Below are positions 45,288 to 56,100 of a DNA stretch of 64,000 nucleotides, in pieces (position 1 is the first letter of the stretch; every line of letters starts with the position of its first letter). Under the pieces are notes generated by a model, which had not been told where the DNA came from, searched no databases, and saw only the letters and a list, made by a program, of their open reading frames with translations. Source of the DNA: Herbaspirillum autotrophicum (GTDB lineage Bacteria > Pseudomonadota > Gammaproteobacteria > Burkholderiales > Burkholderiaceae_D); NCBI RefSeq assembly GCF_001189915.1, contig NZ_LFLS01000011.1:62001-126000 (forward strand). The letters are read 5' to 3'. The position numbers and the translations under genes are program-made.

Positions 45288-46289
45288 CTAATTCGTTTGC
45301 AACGTAAAGGTAGCAACGGTATTTGCGCTCCCTGGCGTCACGGCTGGCCGGGTCTGAATATATTGTGCGGAAAAGCCCATACTGAAGCGTGTACCCGCCG
45401 AAATTACCGTTATGCCCGGGGTTTCAAATTGCCCCAGGTTTACCGGTGTGCCGGCCTGATGGAGCATTTGTATACCTACGCCGGTCGCCGTTGAACCACC
45501 GCCTAACGCCAGCGTACCTGCGTAACCTGAAATATCAGCCGTTCCATTGAATTGAATCAGCAGCTTTGGCGGCGCGCTGGTGCAACTCACATTCAGGTTG
45601 AATGCCTTATTCCCCTGAACCGAATTCAGGCCGGTAAACTTGTTGGTGGCGACGCTGTTCAATGAAACAACTTTGTTGACGGAATCGACATCTACGGTGC
45701 AGCCGCCGCTTTGGATATAGCCGCCATTGGAGACATATATCTGCAGTGCCTGATAGCCCGGCACGTTATCGCTGCCATACTCGCCTACGCTCAGCGGACC
45801 GGAGCCGACAGTAACTGCGGTCTTGATCAGCTCGAATTTGAACTGCCCCGGAGAGAAATACATCACTCCGCCATTGGTCGTACTGCCCGCTGTTCCGTAG
45901 GGATTGCGCCATTGTGCAGGCGCCAGAGTGACGCCATCCGAATAAGTGAGGCGATAGCCGATGCCCGCCAGGTTGGTGCGGTACACATTGGGAAAACCGG
46001 CGACCGGAGCACCGCCATTCATCGACGGCGTAAAGGTTTCCAGATCGTTGAGCTGACACGCCAGATAGTTACTCGCGTTGATGAGCGTTTTCGACGGCGC
46101 AGTTTGCGTGTATGACGCGAGGACGGCGCCTACCGGAGCCGTACCGGCACCGAACACCGTGCCAATATTGATATTGAACTGGACCTTTTTCGCGCCATAG
46201 GGGTTACCGACCAGTGAGCAAGCTGCCTGACTCTCTCCACAGATCAGGAACAATCCTGCCAATCCGAACAAAATATTCCTGATATTCAT
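45288..46289 (-). CDS. Two-domain fimbrial tip adhesin
   Basis: A 333-residue protein with a signal peptide (NILFGLAGLFLICGESQA). The first ~200 residues are a putative receptor-binding domain without recognisable ligand signature; the C-terminal ~130 residues are a pilin domain starting at the first Cys (GGCTVDVDSVNKVVSLNSV) and containing a second Cys (LNVSCTSAPPKLLIQFNGT), GVGIQMLHQAGTPVNL, and the terminal donor-strand pattern ANTVATFTLQTN. This is the FimH-like layout. The ATG at 46287-46289 follows AAGGTG. Last gene of the fimbrial operon. Confidence 0.85.
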   Translation of the reverse strand: MNIRNILFGLAGLFLICGESQAACSLVGNPYGAKKVQFNINIGTVFGAGTAPVGAVLASYTQTAPSKTLINASNYLACQLNDLETFTPSMNGGAPVAGFPNVYRTNLAGIGYRLTYSDGVTLAPAQWRNPYGTAGSTTNGGVMYFSPGQFKFELIKTAVTVGSGPLSVGEYGSDNVPGYQALQIYVSNGGYIQSGGCTVDVDSVNKVVSLNSVATNKFTGLNSVQGNKAFNLNVSCTSAPPKLLIQFNGTADISGYAGTLALGGGSTATGVGIQMLHQAGTPVNLGQFETPGITVISAGTRFSMGFSAQYIQTRPAVTPGSANTVATFTLQTN

Positions 46290-46505
46290 GTACACACCTT
46301 CATCCTGTCAATATTGCGTTTATTACGAATAAATCCGATTTTCTTTCACATGCTGCGCTGCGGCCACCTGCCTGAATATCGTATGAACATTCAACCTGGC
46401 CACCGTCTTCACCATTAGTTCTTCATCAGCGGAAGGCATCACATCCGGGCTCGCCTTCCATGCTGATCACGCCGCTCTTAAGTGAAGCAGGTGCGCTGCA
46501 TTTTT

Positions 46506-49292
46506 CTATTTGCTTAACGCCTTGCCTGCCTTGACCGCAGAGACTGCCGAAAGTGACACCACCTTCGGCGCCAACACGGTCTGCTGGCAACTGCCTTCGA
46601 TAAAACTGATGGCTGCTTGTCCTTTAACCGGCTCGGGCAATGTGTACGTCATTTGGCACTGCTGGTCAGCAGCATCACCCCACTTCACGGTCAGCACGCC
46701 GCTATCGGCAACACCCCGGACAAACGCTTTGCTGCCCTGACCAACCACACCAACCGGTTGCTGCTGTTCGTTCAACACTTCGGCGGCGAAGGGCAACGGG
46801 CTGCCATCAGGACGTGTCACCTTGAACGTGACGGCACGGCTGTTATCGGTTTCAAATTTATACATGACCACCGAACCCATACGTGGCGCGACCGTCTTGC
46901 TGGTTTCCTTGAACTGGATATCATCGGACGAACCCTTGGGATCAATCTCGATCGTATTGTTCTCATAAGGCCGCAGGTACGGTGCCACGGCATGACCGCT
47001 GCTATCGACCGTGACCCCGATCGCGCTGCTGATGCCGGCACCTTCGGCATTCGGCGCAACAATGATGCCGACGGCATCGCCCAGTGTTTGCGACAGCGAT
47101 ACGCCGCCGGGATAGGCGACGATGCCGCCGTTGGCATTGAACGAAACCTGGCTGTTATCGCCAGACCGGCTGAAGCCGACACCCAGGTTGGCGCTGCTCG
47201 CCTGATAACCCATGTTGGCATTGAAATAATTGCTGGTGCCGCCATCACCGCTGGTACGGCTGCCTGATACGCCATAGGTAACCTTGCGCGCCTCGTCCAC
47301 GGTACCGTTGACACCAACCTGCATATTGGTACTGCTGTTGGAGCCCGTATTCCGTGTCAGATAGCTATTCATCGTCGGCGCATTCGAATCTCGTCCGAGC
47401 GGAATCGACAACGACAGCATGATCCGATTGTCGCTGCGGCCACCGTTATAGCCGGCGCCATAGAACACGTTTGCCATCTGCTGTGCCTGCAACTGATCCG
47501 ACGTCATCGGCGCTGTTTGCGACAAAGTACGCTGCACCGACAGATTCCAGCTCACCCGGCCCCAATTGGCACCGTAACCTGCAGAAAAAGAGGTCTGACG
47601 ACCGAGGTTGCCGCCCCAATACTGCACCGAACTGCCAGACAGAAACAGAGAACCCGGGCCAACTGCCTGACTGATATTCAGGTCGAGCCGACTGCGCTGA
47701 CGGTTGATCTGGTTGATGTTTTCACCGCGGGCCGCCAGGCTGCGCACACTGACGGCATCGTTCAACCCCAGATAGCCGCTACTGGAAAAGCGATAAGCGC
47801 CGAGCGCGAAATTGGTGCCTGTCTCGGGAATATTTTTGTTGTATGCAATCTGAATGCTTTGCCCTTGCAAAGCACTGCTGGATTGCAATTTCGTGTTCGA
47901 AACAGCGGCGTCGACAGCAATCGCCCCGATCGGGGTGCTGACGGCGGAGCCTACCTTGAATTGCAGATAGCCTTCCGAAGCAGCAAAGCCACCATAGCCG
48001 GTGAGGAAATTGTTGATCCCCTTCTGCAAAGTACCTTGCATCACCCATGGCGTGGCATTGCTGACGCTGCTGTATTGACTGAGCTGACCTACTGCTACGC
48101 TGTATCTGATCGCACCGGGACGCAGCAATTGCGGGATTGCGGCATAAGGCACGACGAACTGACTTTGACGACCACTTGTTTCGGTCACGGTCACCAGCAA
48201 ATCGCCGCCATAACCGGTGGGGTAGAGATCGTCAATGACAAACGGACCCGGCGCCACCGTTGTTTCGTAAATGGTGTAGCCTCTCTGGCTGATGGTGACG
48301 CGGGCATTGCTCTCGGCGATGCCGCGCACTACCGGCGCGTAGCCTTGCTGTGATTGCGGCGTTTGACGATCATCGGTGGCAAGCTTGATCCCGCGCAGAC
48401 GCACGCTATCCATGATCTGCCCGTCAGTAAAACTGTCACCCAGCACCAGTTGCGATCTGAGTTCGCTGATATCGCGCTGGAGGTAGGTAGCGGTATTCTG
48501 ATAAGCCGTACGGCCTGTGATCGAACTCCAGCCTTGTGCACCTTGATGCCGCAGGCGCCAGTCGCCCAAATTGATGCCGCCGTTCAAGCCCAGATACGAT
48601 TGCGATCCGGCGTTGCCGCTGGTGGCCGCCGACGAGCTGAAGTTATAGCCGAGCAAAGCCGCAGTGACGCCGCTGTCGAGCAGAGCAGGATCGACATAGC
48701 CACGCGCGGACCGGTTCATGAAGATCTGCGGCACGGTGACGGTAAGCGTCTGTTCACCGGCGTCAAAAGACACCGTGGCGCCTGCGATCCAGATACCCAG
48801 GTCGCCGCACAGAGGACCATCAGGAATCTGATGAGCAGCCACCTCGGCTTCACTGCGGGTACCGTCGCCACGCGCAACTTTGTTCAAATCCACCCCAAAC
48901 CTGGTCAGCATGGCGCGATCAAAACAGGGCATCGCGCTTTCCTGATTTGGCAAGTTTTTGAACACAATATCATTCATGCCCTGCCAGCCTTGATTGACGG
49001 AGACGCCAACGCGATAAATGCCAGGCAACACGATATTGGCTTTATCGAACCGAGACAAATCCGCCTGTTCATTCATGCCGGGTGCAAAGGATCCGGCGTC
49101 GAATTGCATCGCCGCCAGCGAGAATGGTTTGGCAGGTGCCGCCACGGCTGTACTTGTTTGAAAGAGCAGGCCCGAGAACATGCCGGAAATCAGCATGCTG
49201 AGCAAGCGCGGCTGCAATTCAAAAAATACGCCTGCCTCGACATGGCGACCAATAGGATTGCGTTGCAAAAAATGTAGCGATCTGTTCATCAT
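46506..49292 (-). CDS. Fimbrial outer-membrane usher (FimD/PapC family)
   Basis: About 928 residues. After a long basic leader the signal sequence (SMLISGMFSGLLFQTSTAVA) precedes the usher N-terminal domain (FDAGSFAPGMNEQADLSRFDKANIVLPGIYRVGVSVN), the 24-strand barrel and plug, and C-terminal domains ending in SFIEGSCQ. Signature segments such as PGPFVIDDLYPTGYGGDLLVTVTE and RGYTIYETTVAPGPF are present. It assembles subunits delivered by the chaperone. Start chosen at the ATG 49290-49292 (the next ATG is directly after); the ribosome-binding site is weak. Located between chaperone and adhesin genes. Confidence 0.93.
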   Translation of the reverse strand: MMNRSLHFLQRNPIGRHVEAGVFFELQPRLLSMLISGMFSGLLFQTSTAVAAPAKPFSLAAMQFDAGSFAPGMNEQADLSRFDKANIVLPGIYRVGVSVNQGWQGMNDIVFKNLPNQESAMPCFDRAMLTRFGVDLNKVARGDGTRSEAEVAAHQIPDGPLCGDLGIWIAGATVSFDAGEQTLTVTVPQIFMNRSARGYVDPALLDSGVTAALLGYNFSSSAATSGNAGSQSYLGLNGGINLGDWRLRHQGAQGWSSITGRTAYQNTATYLQRDISELRSQLVLGDSFTDGQIMDSVRLRGIKLATDDRQTPQSQQGYAPVVRGIAESNARVTISQRGYTIYETTVAPGPFVIDDLYPTGYGGDLLVTVTETSGRQSQFVVPYAAIPQLLRPGAIRYSVAVGQLSQYSSVSNATPWVMQGTLQKGINNFLTGYGGFAASEGYLQFKVGSAVSTPIGAIAVDAAVSNTKLQSSSALQGQSIQIAYNKNIPETGTNFALGAYRFSSSGYLGLNDAVSVRSLAARGENINQINRQRSRLDLNISQAVGPGSLFLSGSSVQYWGGNLGRQTSFSAGYGANWGRVSWNLSVQRTLSQTAPMTSDQLQAQQMANVFYGAGYNGGRSDNRIMLSLSIPLGRDSNAPTMNSYLTRNTGSNSSTNMQVGVNGTVDEARKVTYGVSGSRTSGDGGTSNYFNANMGYQASSANLGVGFSRSGDNSQVSFNANGGIVAYPGGVSLSQTLGDAVGIIVAPNAEGAGISSAIGVTVDSSGHAVAPYLRPYENNTIEIDPKGSSDDIQFKETSKTVAPRMGSVVMYKFETDNSRAVTFKVTRPDGSPLPFAAEVLNEQQQPVGVVGQGSKAFVRGVADSGVLTVKWGDAADQQCQMTYTLPEPVKGQAAISFIEGSCQQTVLAPKVVSLSAVSAVKAGKALSK

Positions 49293-49412
49293 TATTTCGA
49301 AATTGAAAACGCAAGTCCAAATGCCTGCTAAAAAGCATGGACACAATGTCAGCGTGGAAAGTCAGACGAGGCGGGATCCTGCAATCCCGGCATGGGATAC
49401 TTGAAATCCGTT

Positions 49413-50159
49413 TTACTGCTCAGCCAACGGAGCGGTCAATGGAACAAACGCGCCATAGTCATCAACGATGGAAAACGCGACGTGCGCTCCGGGGCCTGGC
49501 GCAGCAGGAGCATTTTTCAGCGAATAATGCTGTACACCGCCTGGCTCGACCATCGTGTAGTCGTCACTCTTGATTTGCTTATCGCCCACGGCCAGCGCCA
49601 CACTTTGGAACGAGATGTAATACGGCGTAGGATTGCGCACTTGCAACGCTTGGCCGCCGTCCGCTTTTACCAGACGCCACTCAAGCAGCCCAGGCGCGTT
49701 GTCTGGCTTGATCGCCAAATTGGCCGGACGGAAAAATATCTTGGTGCGCAGACGGAATGCAAAGCGCAACTGGTTATCTTCTTCGCCTCCCACTCTGGGA
49801 GGAACTTCCAGCACATTGAGCCAGAACAAGGTTTCTTTATCGGTGGCCAGCGGCTCTTTGGTATAAACCATGCGCATGACCTGGCTCTTGCCAGACTCGA
49901 CACGAAAAACAGGTGGAGTCAGAATGAACGGCACATTGCTTTTTTCAGCGCTGAGTTTTTCATCCCCGGTATCGATCCACGCCTGGACCAGACGGGGAAA
50001 CTGAGCATCGTCATTGGTCAGCTTGATGCTCACTTCACGCTGTTGCGCGGGGTACACCACGCGTGTACCAGATAACATAATGCCGGCGTGAGCAGACAGC
50101 GACAGCAAGCTCGCAAAACTCAAAACCAACAAGGCAAAGCACCATTTCAAGTAGCGCAT
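49413..50159 (-). CDS. Periplasmic fimbrial chaperone (FimC/PapD family)
   Basis: A 248-residue chaperone with signal peptide (RYLKWCFALLVLSFASLLSLSAHA). The PapD-like N-terminal domain starts GIMLSGTRVVYPAQQREVSIKLTND and has the conserved TPPVFRVESGKSQVMRMVY and ETLFWLNVLEVPP strands, and the second domain PTPYYISFQSVAL. It donates a strand to subunits and takes them to the usher. The ATG at 50157-50159 has AAAGAGAAAAAA before it. Between the pilin and usher genes. Confidence 0.93.
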   Translation of the reverse strand: MRYLKWCFALLVLSFASLLSLSAHAGIMLSGTRVVYPAQQREVSIKLTNDDAQFPRLVQAWIDTGDEKLSAEKSNVPFILTPPVFRVESGKSQVMRMVYTKEPLATDKETLFWLNVLEVPPRVGGEEDNQLRFAFRLRTKIFFRPANLAIKPDNAPGLLEWRLVKADGGQALQVRNPTPYYISFQSVALAVGDKQIKSDDYTMVEPGGVQHYSLKNAPAAPGPGAHVAFSIVDDYGAFVPLTAPLAEQ

Positions 50160-50294
50160 TTTTTTCTCTTTGTAAAACCGGATTCGAACAGCAACTGTAT
50201 TCAATCCTTGCAAATTCCGTCCTGCCACATGGCAGGACGGAAGGCTTCAATCGCTCTGCTTCATTGCGATTTAAGTCTGATCAGATTTAACCAA

Positions 50295-50852
50295 TCAGTT
50301 AAACGCGATCGAGTACTGAACGTTGCTGTTGACAGTACCTGCAGTAGCGGCGCCAGTAGCGAAGTACTGAGCCGAAAATGGCAGCACTGCTGTGTTGTTC
50401 GCAATCACGACCGGAGTCGACGATGTGTTGGTGAACAGGTTGATAGGAGCATTGGCTGCACCCGCATCGGCGATTTGCACTTGAACGTTGGTGGCGGTGC
50501 TACCGGCAGCCAGATTCAGGTTGCCGCTGGCAGCATCAACCAGTGGGCTGGATGCTTCGAAATGTACGGAAGCGCGGGTTCCATCGGTGCAGCCAGTGTC
50601 GCCAGGACCGCCAACAACGATATTGAAACCGGTAGAACCAGCAACAGCACCTTGGCTAGCCAGCGCAGTAGTCGACAGTGTTGGCAGCGACACTGTGAAG
50701 TCGCCGTTTGCCGCGCCAGCGGAACCGCCGTGCACAGCGCAAGTAACCGAAGTCAGCTGACCATTGAAAGTAATTGTGCCGTCAGCTGCCTGAGCCGAGC
50801 CTGCAAAGCCGATAGTTGCCAACAACGAGATGATGAGTGCTTGCTTTTTCAT
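50295..50852 (-). CDS. Major type 1 fimbrial subunit (FimA-like pilin)
   Basis: A 185-residue pilin: signal peptide (MKKQALIISLLATIGFAGSAQA), mature start ADGTITFNGQLTSVTCAVHGG with the first pilin Cys, a second Cys (GDTGCTDGTRA), and the terminal donor strand AGTVNSNVQYSIAFN ending in a penultimate aromatic. It forms the fimbrial shaft. The ATG at 50850-50852 follows TAGGAATCTTAAA. First gene of the operon pilin-chaperone-usher-adhesin; an RcsB-box-like site lies about 115 bases upstream. Confidence 0.92.
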   Translation of the reverse strand: MKKQALIISLLATIGFAGSAQAADGTITFNGQLTSVTCAVHGGSAGAANGDFTVSLPTLSTTALASQGAVAGSTGFNIVVGGPGDTGCTDGTRASVHFEASSPLVDAASGNLNLAAGSTATNVQVQIADAGAANAPINLFTNTSSTPVVIANNTAVLPFSAQYFATGAATAGTVNSNVQYSIAFN

Positions 50853-51586
50853 TTTAAGATTCCTAGAGATTGACGTTACCTTCTCCGCAGGTGCGGAAGA
50901 AGGGAGGAGCGCCCAGTAATTTGTTGAGCTAGCGACAGAATATTCGCCAGCAAAATCTCCGGAAATAGGCCTGGTCCTAAAATGAAGGAATTTGTGCAAT
51001 TGACAACAAGTTGTTGAAAAAACACCACTCATTCACACGGATTTTCCATGAAAATTTCCCGTTTTTTGAACACGAACAGACTGATGAACGTCAGCAGCAG
51101 ATCGACTTGACGGAAGCAGCATCGCCGAGTGAGATTGCACCGTGGCACATTGTTGTCCGTCAACTTGGATGACGAACATTTTCGACAGGCATGATGTCTC
51201 CCCCGCAGGCACTGCATGCCCCGTGAAAGATGGTTGTTTTTCGAAGAATTCAAGTCCGGGGCAATCAGGCTGACCGCAACAGACGACGACAGCACAATGG
51301 GTGACGGATGCATTATTGATGGCAGTCGCGCGGCGACGCCGCCCCCGGGCCGCATTACATCATTGCGGCCCCGACGCTGAGGACCGGACGCCAGCGCAAA
51401 GGAACATTCCGGCACAAGAAATGATTGACGCGCCGATATGCCCGGCCATCCGGATAGCTTTTACATTCGCCTCGACAGCACTGCTCCATCAGCCATCTCA
51501 TCCCGCTACAGCCGGAGAACTTGCATGCACCCGGCAGAAGTGCCCGGCATAACGGGAAGGGGCAAGGCCGCTTGAATTGACTGCGA
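50853..51586. other. Leader of the fimbrial operon and gap to the response-regulator gene
   Basis: About 730 bases without a supported gene. The proximal part contains the box at 50966, a perfect odd palindrome CAACAA-G-TTGTTG (51004-51016), and on the minus strand a possible -10 TATTCT near 50941. The distal part (51050-51580) shows only short frames with no family signal. Confidence 0.45.
50966..50979 (-). promoter_or_regulatory. RcsB-box-like site upstream of fimA
   Basis: Minus-strand TAGGACCAGGCCTA, a nearly perfect palindrome followed by TTTCCGG. It is one of four closely related 14-mers around the fimbrial and phosphorelay genes. Located 115 bases before the pilin start and about 25 bases upstream of a possible -10 element, a position fitting an activator. 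Confidence 0.55.
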
Positions 51587-52288
51587 CTACTTCGTGGTGT
51601 CTTCAGCCGCATCAAAAGCCCGAGACATCGGCGACGATGTCACAAACCCGTTTTCCATCGCATATCTGATGAGATCCACATCCTGCTTGACCCCCAGTTT
51701 TTCCATCGCCTTGGTTTTTTGCGTGCTGATAGTCTTCTTGCTTCTGTTGAGCTGCTCGGCAATTTCATTGACCGTCAGCCCTGAAGCATAAAGACGCACT
51801 ACTTCCGATTCGCGCTGGGTCAGCGCACTGGCGACGACATCACCATTGCGCTTGCGGTCAATCAATTCATTAATATTATTTATCGTGGGAGAAAAGTAAT
51901 TCCCTCCCGTGTGCGCTGCATAAATCGCAGGAACCAAATAGGAAACGGCATCCGACTTGCTGGTGATGCACGAAATACCGAGCGCCAGAAGTGAGCGCAG
52001 CAAGGCCGGGCTGTCGAGCATGGTCAACACCACGATCTTCATCATCGGATAGCGTCGTTGAATAAATGAAAACAAGGCAATGCCATCGCCGTATTCGCCA
52101 CCGGGCATAGAGTAGTCTGAAATCAAGACATCACATTGATTCTTTTCCAGAAATGCAATCAGCTCCGTTGAATTGCGTGCACTGCCAACCACTTTCAGAT
52201 TGATTACGCTCGACAATTCCTGCTCGATACCGATAATCACAGCCGGATGATCGTCGACGATGACCACGCGAATCGAAAAATTATCCAT
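51587..52288 (-). CDS. RcsB-like response regulator (NarL/FixJ family)
   Basis: A 233-residue regulator. The receiver domain has the acidic pair Asp12-Asp13 (VVIVDDHPAV), phospho-acceptor Asp58 (LISDYSMPGG) and Lys in ITSKSD. The C-terminal LuxR-type helix-turn-helix reads LTQRESEVVRLYASGLTVNEIAEQLNRSKKTISTQKTKAM, strikingly like enterobacterial RcsB (EIAKKLNRSIKTISSQK). The ATG at 52286-52288 follows AAGGAAATCTGCA. It is co-oriented with the hybrid kinase upstream and with the fimbrial operon downstream, so it is the probable output protein controlling fimbriae. RcsB-box-like sites lie in the surrounding leaders. Confidence 0.92.
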   Translation of the reverse strand: MDNFSIRVVIVDDHPAVIIGIEQELSSVINLKVVGSARNSTELIAFLEKNQCDVLISDYSMPGGEYGDGIALFSFIQRRYPMMKIVVLTMLDSPALLRSLLALGISCITSKSDAVSYLVPAIYAAHTGGNYFSPTINNINELIDRKRNGDVVASALTQRESEVVRLYASGLTVNEIAEQLNRSKKTISTQKTKAMEKLGVKQDVDLIRYAMENGFVTSSPMSRAFDAAEDTTK

Positions 52289-52396
52289 TGCAGATTTCCT
52301 TGTATTCTTTTGCAACGAGAATTAAGACATCACACCACTGGCAGTATGTCTCCGCCAATAATCATGCCACGAATTAACGATGGGTTGAAGCCTGCG

Positions 52397-52560
52397 ACTG
52401 CTGACTGGCAACTCATCGTCAACGTCGCCCGATACCCCTCCTCCCTGCGGTCACTGCCGGCCGGGTCTGAGTACAACGCGCGGTCAACGGGATACTCAAC
52501 GTTCCGTTGGCAGTGGCAGCAAGCGTGCATTTATTCTTGTTTCCAGCCACCTTCGTGTCC
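52397..52560 (-). pseudogene. Decayed C-terminal end of a fimbrial subunit gene
   Basis: On the minus strand one frame reads ATANGTLSIPLTARCTQTRP followed by AVTAG, the usual end of type 1 fimbrial subunits, and then, after a +1 frameshift near 52430, ATLTMSCQ, the equivalent of the terminal donor strand (A-T-F-T-L-S-Y-Q). The stop expected after the final Gln is lost. Upstream (52560-52950) no signal peptide or pilin cysteine pattern can be followed, so only the 3' end is recognisable. Confidence 0.5.
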
Positions 52561-52993
52561 GGACCACCTTTCGAATGCAACCTGCGCCAAGTCCGGCGGC
52601 ACAAATCCGCGCAATGGTTCGGCTGGCGGCCGCAATGACTGGCGCGCAATTTTTTTGGGGTGGACATGAGTACCGGTTCCGGCAAAGCGTTTCGCCATGG
52701 GTTCATCATCAACAATGACGGCAAAGCTGTGTCCACGGAATACCAAAGAAAATTCCAGACCTGATTCAATGTGCAAACCACGTCATGCCAGCTCCATCAA
52801 GTCGCTTGCAGAGATGAAAGCGTATTTGCCCCCTCCGAACAGTGAGGGCGGTACATCTTATCGATAAACCAATGCGTATTGAATGCAGGAATTCGCAGTA
52901 AAACGTTCCTGAGAATGGATGGAATCTGTGCCTCGCTGTCCAGCTTCCTCAGCGCAAAGAACCAGACCGGACCGTTCCGACCCAACCAAAACA

Positions 52994-53073
52994 ATTATAT
53001 TTATAGCAACTTTCCATAAGAATCAGCCAAAGCCGTAATCGGCAAAAAAATGCATAAGCCCAGTCCTATTTCC
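52994..53073 (+). repeat. Direct repeat copy 1 of an 80-bp leader segment
   Basis: Starts ATTATATTT-A-TAGCAAC and ends GCATAAGCCCAGTCCTATTT. It aligns over about 80 bp with 57530-57609 at roughly 75% identity by eye, sharing TAGCAAC, AATCAGCC, AGCCG, AATGCATA and GTCCTATTT. The other copy precedes an orphan pilin gene; this one precedes no intact plus-strand gene. Confidence 0.65.
53055..53068 (+). promoter_or_regulatory. RcsB-box-like site in leader copy 1
   Basis: TAAGCCCAGTCCTA followed by TTTCC, within the duplicated leader between the kinase and regulator genes. It agrees with the shared box at all 14 positions of TARGMCCRGTCCTA. Confidence 0.5.
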
Positions 53074-53156
53074 ATGTCGATATCTCTCCACTCTGCGCCA
53101 AAGGATGCCGCAATCGGTTCTTCTTGCCACAGGACCTATGTGCCCTCTCCCGTCTG

Positions 53157-56100
53157 CTATTGTGCGGTCTGTTCCAGAACGCACAATACTTCATCCAGCA
53201 TCGCGTCAAATTTCGGCACGCTTTCAGTCAATGCCGCAACATCTGCCGTACTGGCAAGATGTTCCATGCGCCGGCAAACGGCAACCACGGCAGTTTCACC
53301 GATCATCGCAAATACGCCTTTGATTGAATGCAACTGCTCTTGCATCTGAGCAAAATCATTGGTGGCCAGCGCGCGATAAATCATTGCGATCGAATCAGTA
53401 TTGGTAACGCGCATTGTTTGCAACAATGCCTTGCTCAGCACCGGCTTGCTCAAATTCGGCGAATGAAAGGACGCCGTCCCGCCGCCGCAATGCTTGCGCA
53501 CCATCTGATCAATTTGCGCCAGCGACATCGGCTTGAGCAACACATCGGTAATACCGATCTGCTTGCAACGCTGGCGTTCTTCCGGTCCCGCGTGCGCGGT
53601 GATGGCAATGATCGGCAACCTGGTACCGCGCCGCCGTAACGATGTGGTCAGCATATAGCCATCCATACCCGACATGTTCAAATCGGTAAACACCATGTCA
53701 TATTGATTTTTCTCAAACAACGCCAAGGCAGCCTGACCGCTGTTGGCCAAATCTGCCGGGTAGCCCAGGGTTGCAAATTGATCGTGGATCAACGCCAGAT
53801 TGATTTTGTGGTCCTCCACCACAAGTGTTCTGACGGCCGGTATCGCAAAGGCGTTTGTTTCAGTTGGCTGGCCCGGTGCAGCATCAGCCGCGCCCTCCTC
53901 CGGCACCAGGGCCAGTGCGATTGCATTACGCAAACCATCAAGGCAATAACATGACAGCGCGGTACGTCTGCCCCGAGTAACCGCTTTTCTCGGACCATCC
54001 TCCGCCACATCGATCACCCACGATGCTTTATCACAGGCCAGATTTTCGTCGGCAAAACTCCAGCTGCGTGATCCACCGAAAATCAGCAGGGGCAATGCCA
54101 TTGCCGGCATCTCTGCCGGATCACTGATCAGGTTGACTTGTATACCCCAGTACCGTAGCTGCTCACCGATAAACTCGCACCACTCCGGCGCGGAACACAG
54201 CAGAACCACCGTCGGGAAATCGGGAAAAGCATTGTGCAACTTCTGCACATTGCCGGCCAATTGTAAAGGCAGGCGAATGGTAAAAATACTGCCGGCAGCA
54301 TCGCTTACATCGAGTGCAATAGTGCCGCCCATCAGCTCAATCAACCGTTTGCATAACGCCAGGCCAAGACCGGTGCCGCCAAACCGGCGACTAATCGATG
54401 TGTCGCCTTGAATGAAAGGCTGAAACAAAGCCAAGCGCTGCGGCGCGGTAATGCCAATGCCCGAATCACTGACACTGATCGTCAACACCGGCGGCCCACT
54501 GCCGCCGGCAAGACTACTGGCCCAGATAGTCACCTTGCCACTTTCGGTAAACTTGATCGCATTGCTCAGCAGATTCAGCAACACCTGACGCAAGCGGGCC
54601 GGATCACCGCGATAGTGACGCGGCATATCCGGCGGCATCGTGTAAAACAGTCCCAAGCCCTTGGCGTCGGCCAGCGGTGCAAATACCAGTGCCACCTGTT
54701 CAATGACATCCAGCACGTCAAAGTCGATATTCTCGATCGTCATTTGTCCGGATTCTGCTTTCGAAAAATCCAGGATGTCGTTGATGATGGTAAGCAGCGC
54801 TTTCGATGAAGAACTTACCGTGCGCAGGCGATCCGCTTGCAGCTCTGTCAGTTCGGTACGCTCCAGCAACTCCAGATTGCCGAGGATGGCGTTGAGCGGG
54901 GTCCTTATTTCATGACTCATGGTCGCCAGAAACGACGACTTCGTCTGGCTTGCAATGTCTGCCGCAATACGCGCTTCTTCCAATTTTCTCTCCAATAGCT
55001 TGCGCGTGGTAATGTTGGAAACACTACACAACAGAACATCCTCACTTTGATACTTGGTCTCCACCAGATTGACCAACAGATGCGACTCGGTACCATCTGC
55101 GGCCGTGATGGCAAGATCCTGCTCGATAAACCGATTGCCGCGCCGGTTGCCTGCTCCTCCCAGATTGCGCCAATACAAATTGAGAAATTTCCCCTGAAGT
55201 GATATGGCTTCATCGTCATAGGAACGCATCACATCATTCTTCAATAATGTATCCCCCTTGACCGACAGCAAACTCAAACCCACGGGGGCAGTAGCAATAA
55301 TGGTCCGGCTCAGTTCTTCGCTCTCGAACACACGCTGTGAATGGCGGTAGGTCGGCATGAATACCTTCCGATCGAACGACCACAAGAACCCCCAAAGTAC
55401 GCTGAGCATGATCAAGGACCCGCCGCCGTATGCAAGCAAGATCGGCCAGCGCGCTGCCAATATGGTGCGCCACGAATAGGTGTAAGCGAAGATCCAACCG
55501 GTATCCGACAACGGTTCGCTGAACGTGAAATCGCCCGCTTCGTAGTAGTGGTCAGAAGATTGCAGATTTTTTTTCCAGCTTTGGGAGGCAAGGACGCGCC
55601 GGGGCAGATCATGATCGACAGACTGGTCTCCCCGCACGCTCAATATTTGCCTGCCCTGACTGTCGAGAATCAAAAAATTCCCGTCATAATCGCCATCATT
55701 CAAGACATCCGATAATGCATTGCTTCCCAGGCTGCTCACAAACACAATAAAAGCGTGTCCCTCATCAAATGCAGGGATCACCAATCTGAACATTTTTTCT
55801 CCGGTGAACAGGTCGTCCCATGCAGGCAACCAGATAATGCGTCTGGATTCATGAAATTTTCTGGCAATCACGGGATCGCGAAAATTCCCTATATCCGGCG
55901 CCAGCCGCCGGATCAGACCTGAGACATCTTCGCCAGCGGCGAGGTTGACCAAGTCATTGGGCGGGGGTGGCGCGATGGTAATGAAGGTGTGATCGAGATT
56001 GTAGAAAAAAATACTGACAGGCATGCGTCGCGCCTGGACACTGGCGCTGAGGGTATACGCCAGCTCCCCGGCCAGCGCCAGATAGTCGGCATAGACATTG

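Larger units (their letters stand above)
52561..53156. other. Gap between response-regulator leader and kinase gene
   Basis: About 600 bases with short, mostly unrecognisable frames. It includes the pilin remnant's vanished 5' part and, at 52994-53073, a copy of the leader found again at 57530-57609. I find no intact gene. Confidence 0.4.
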
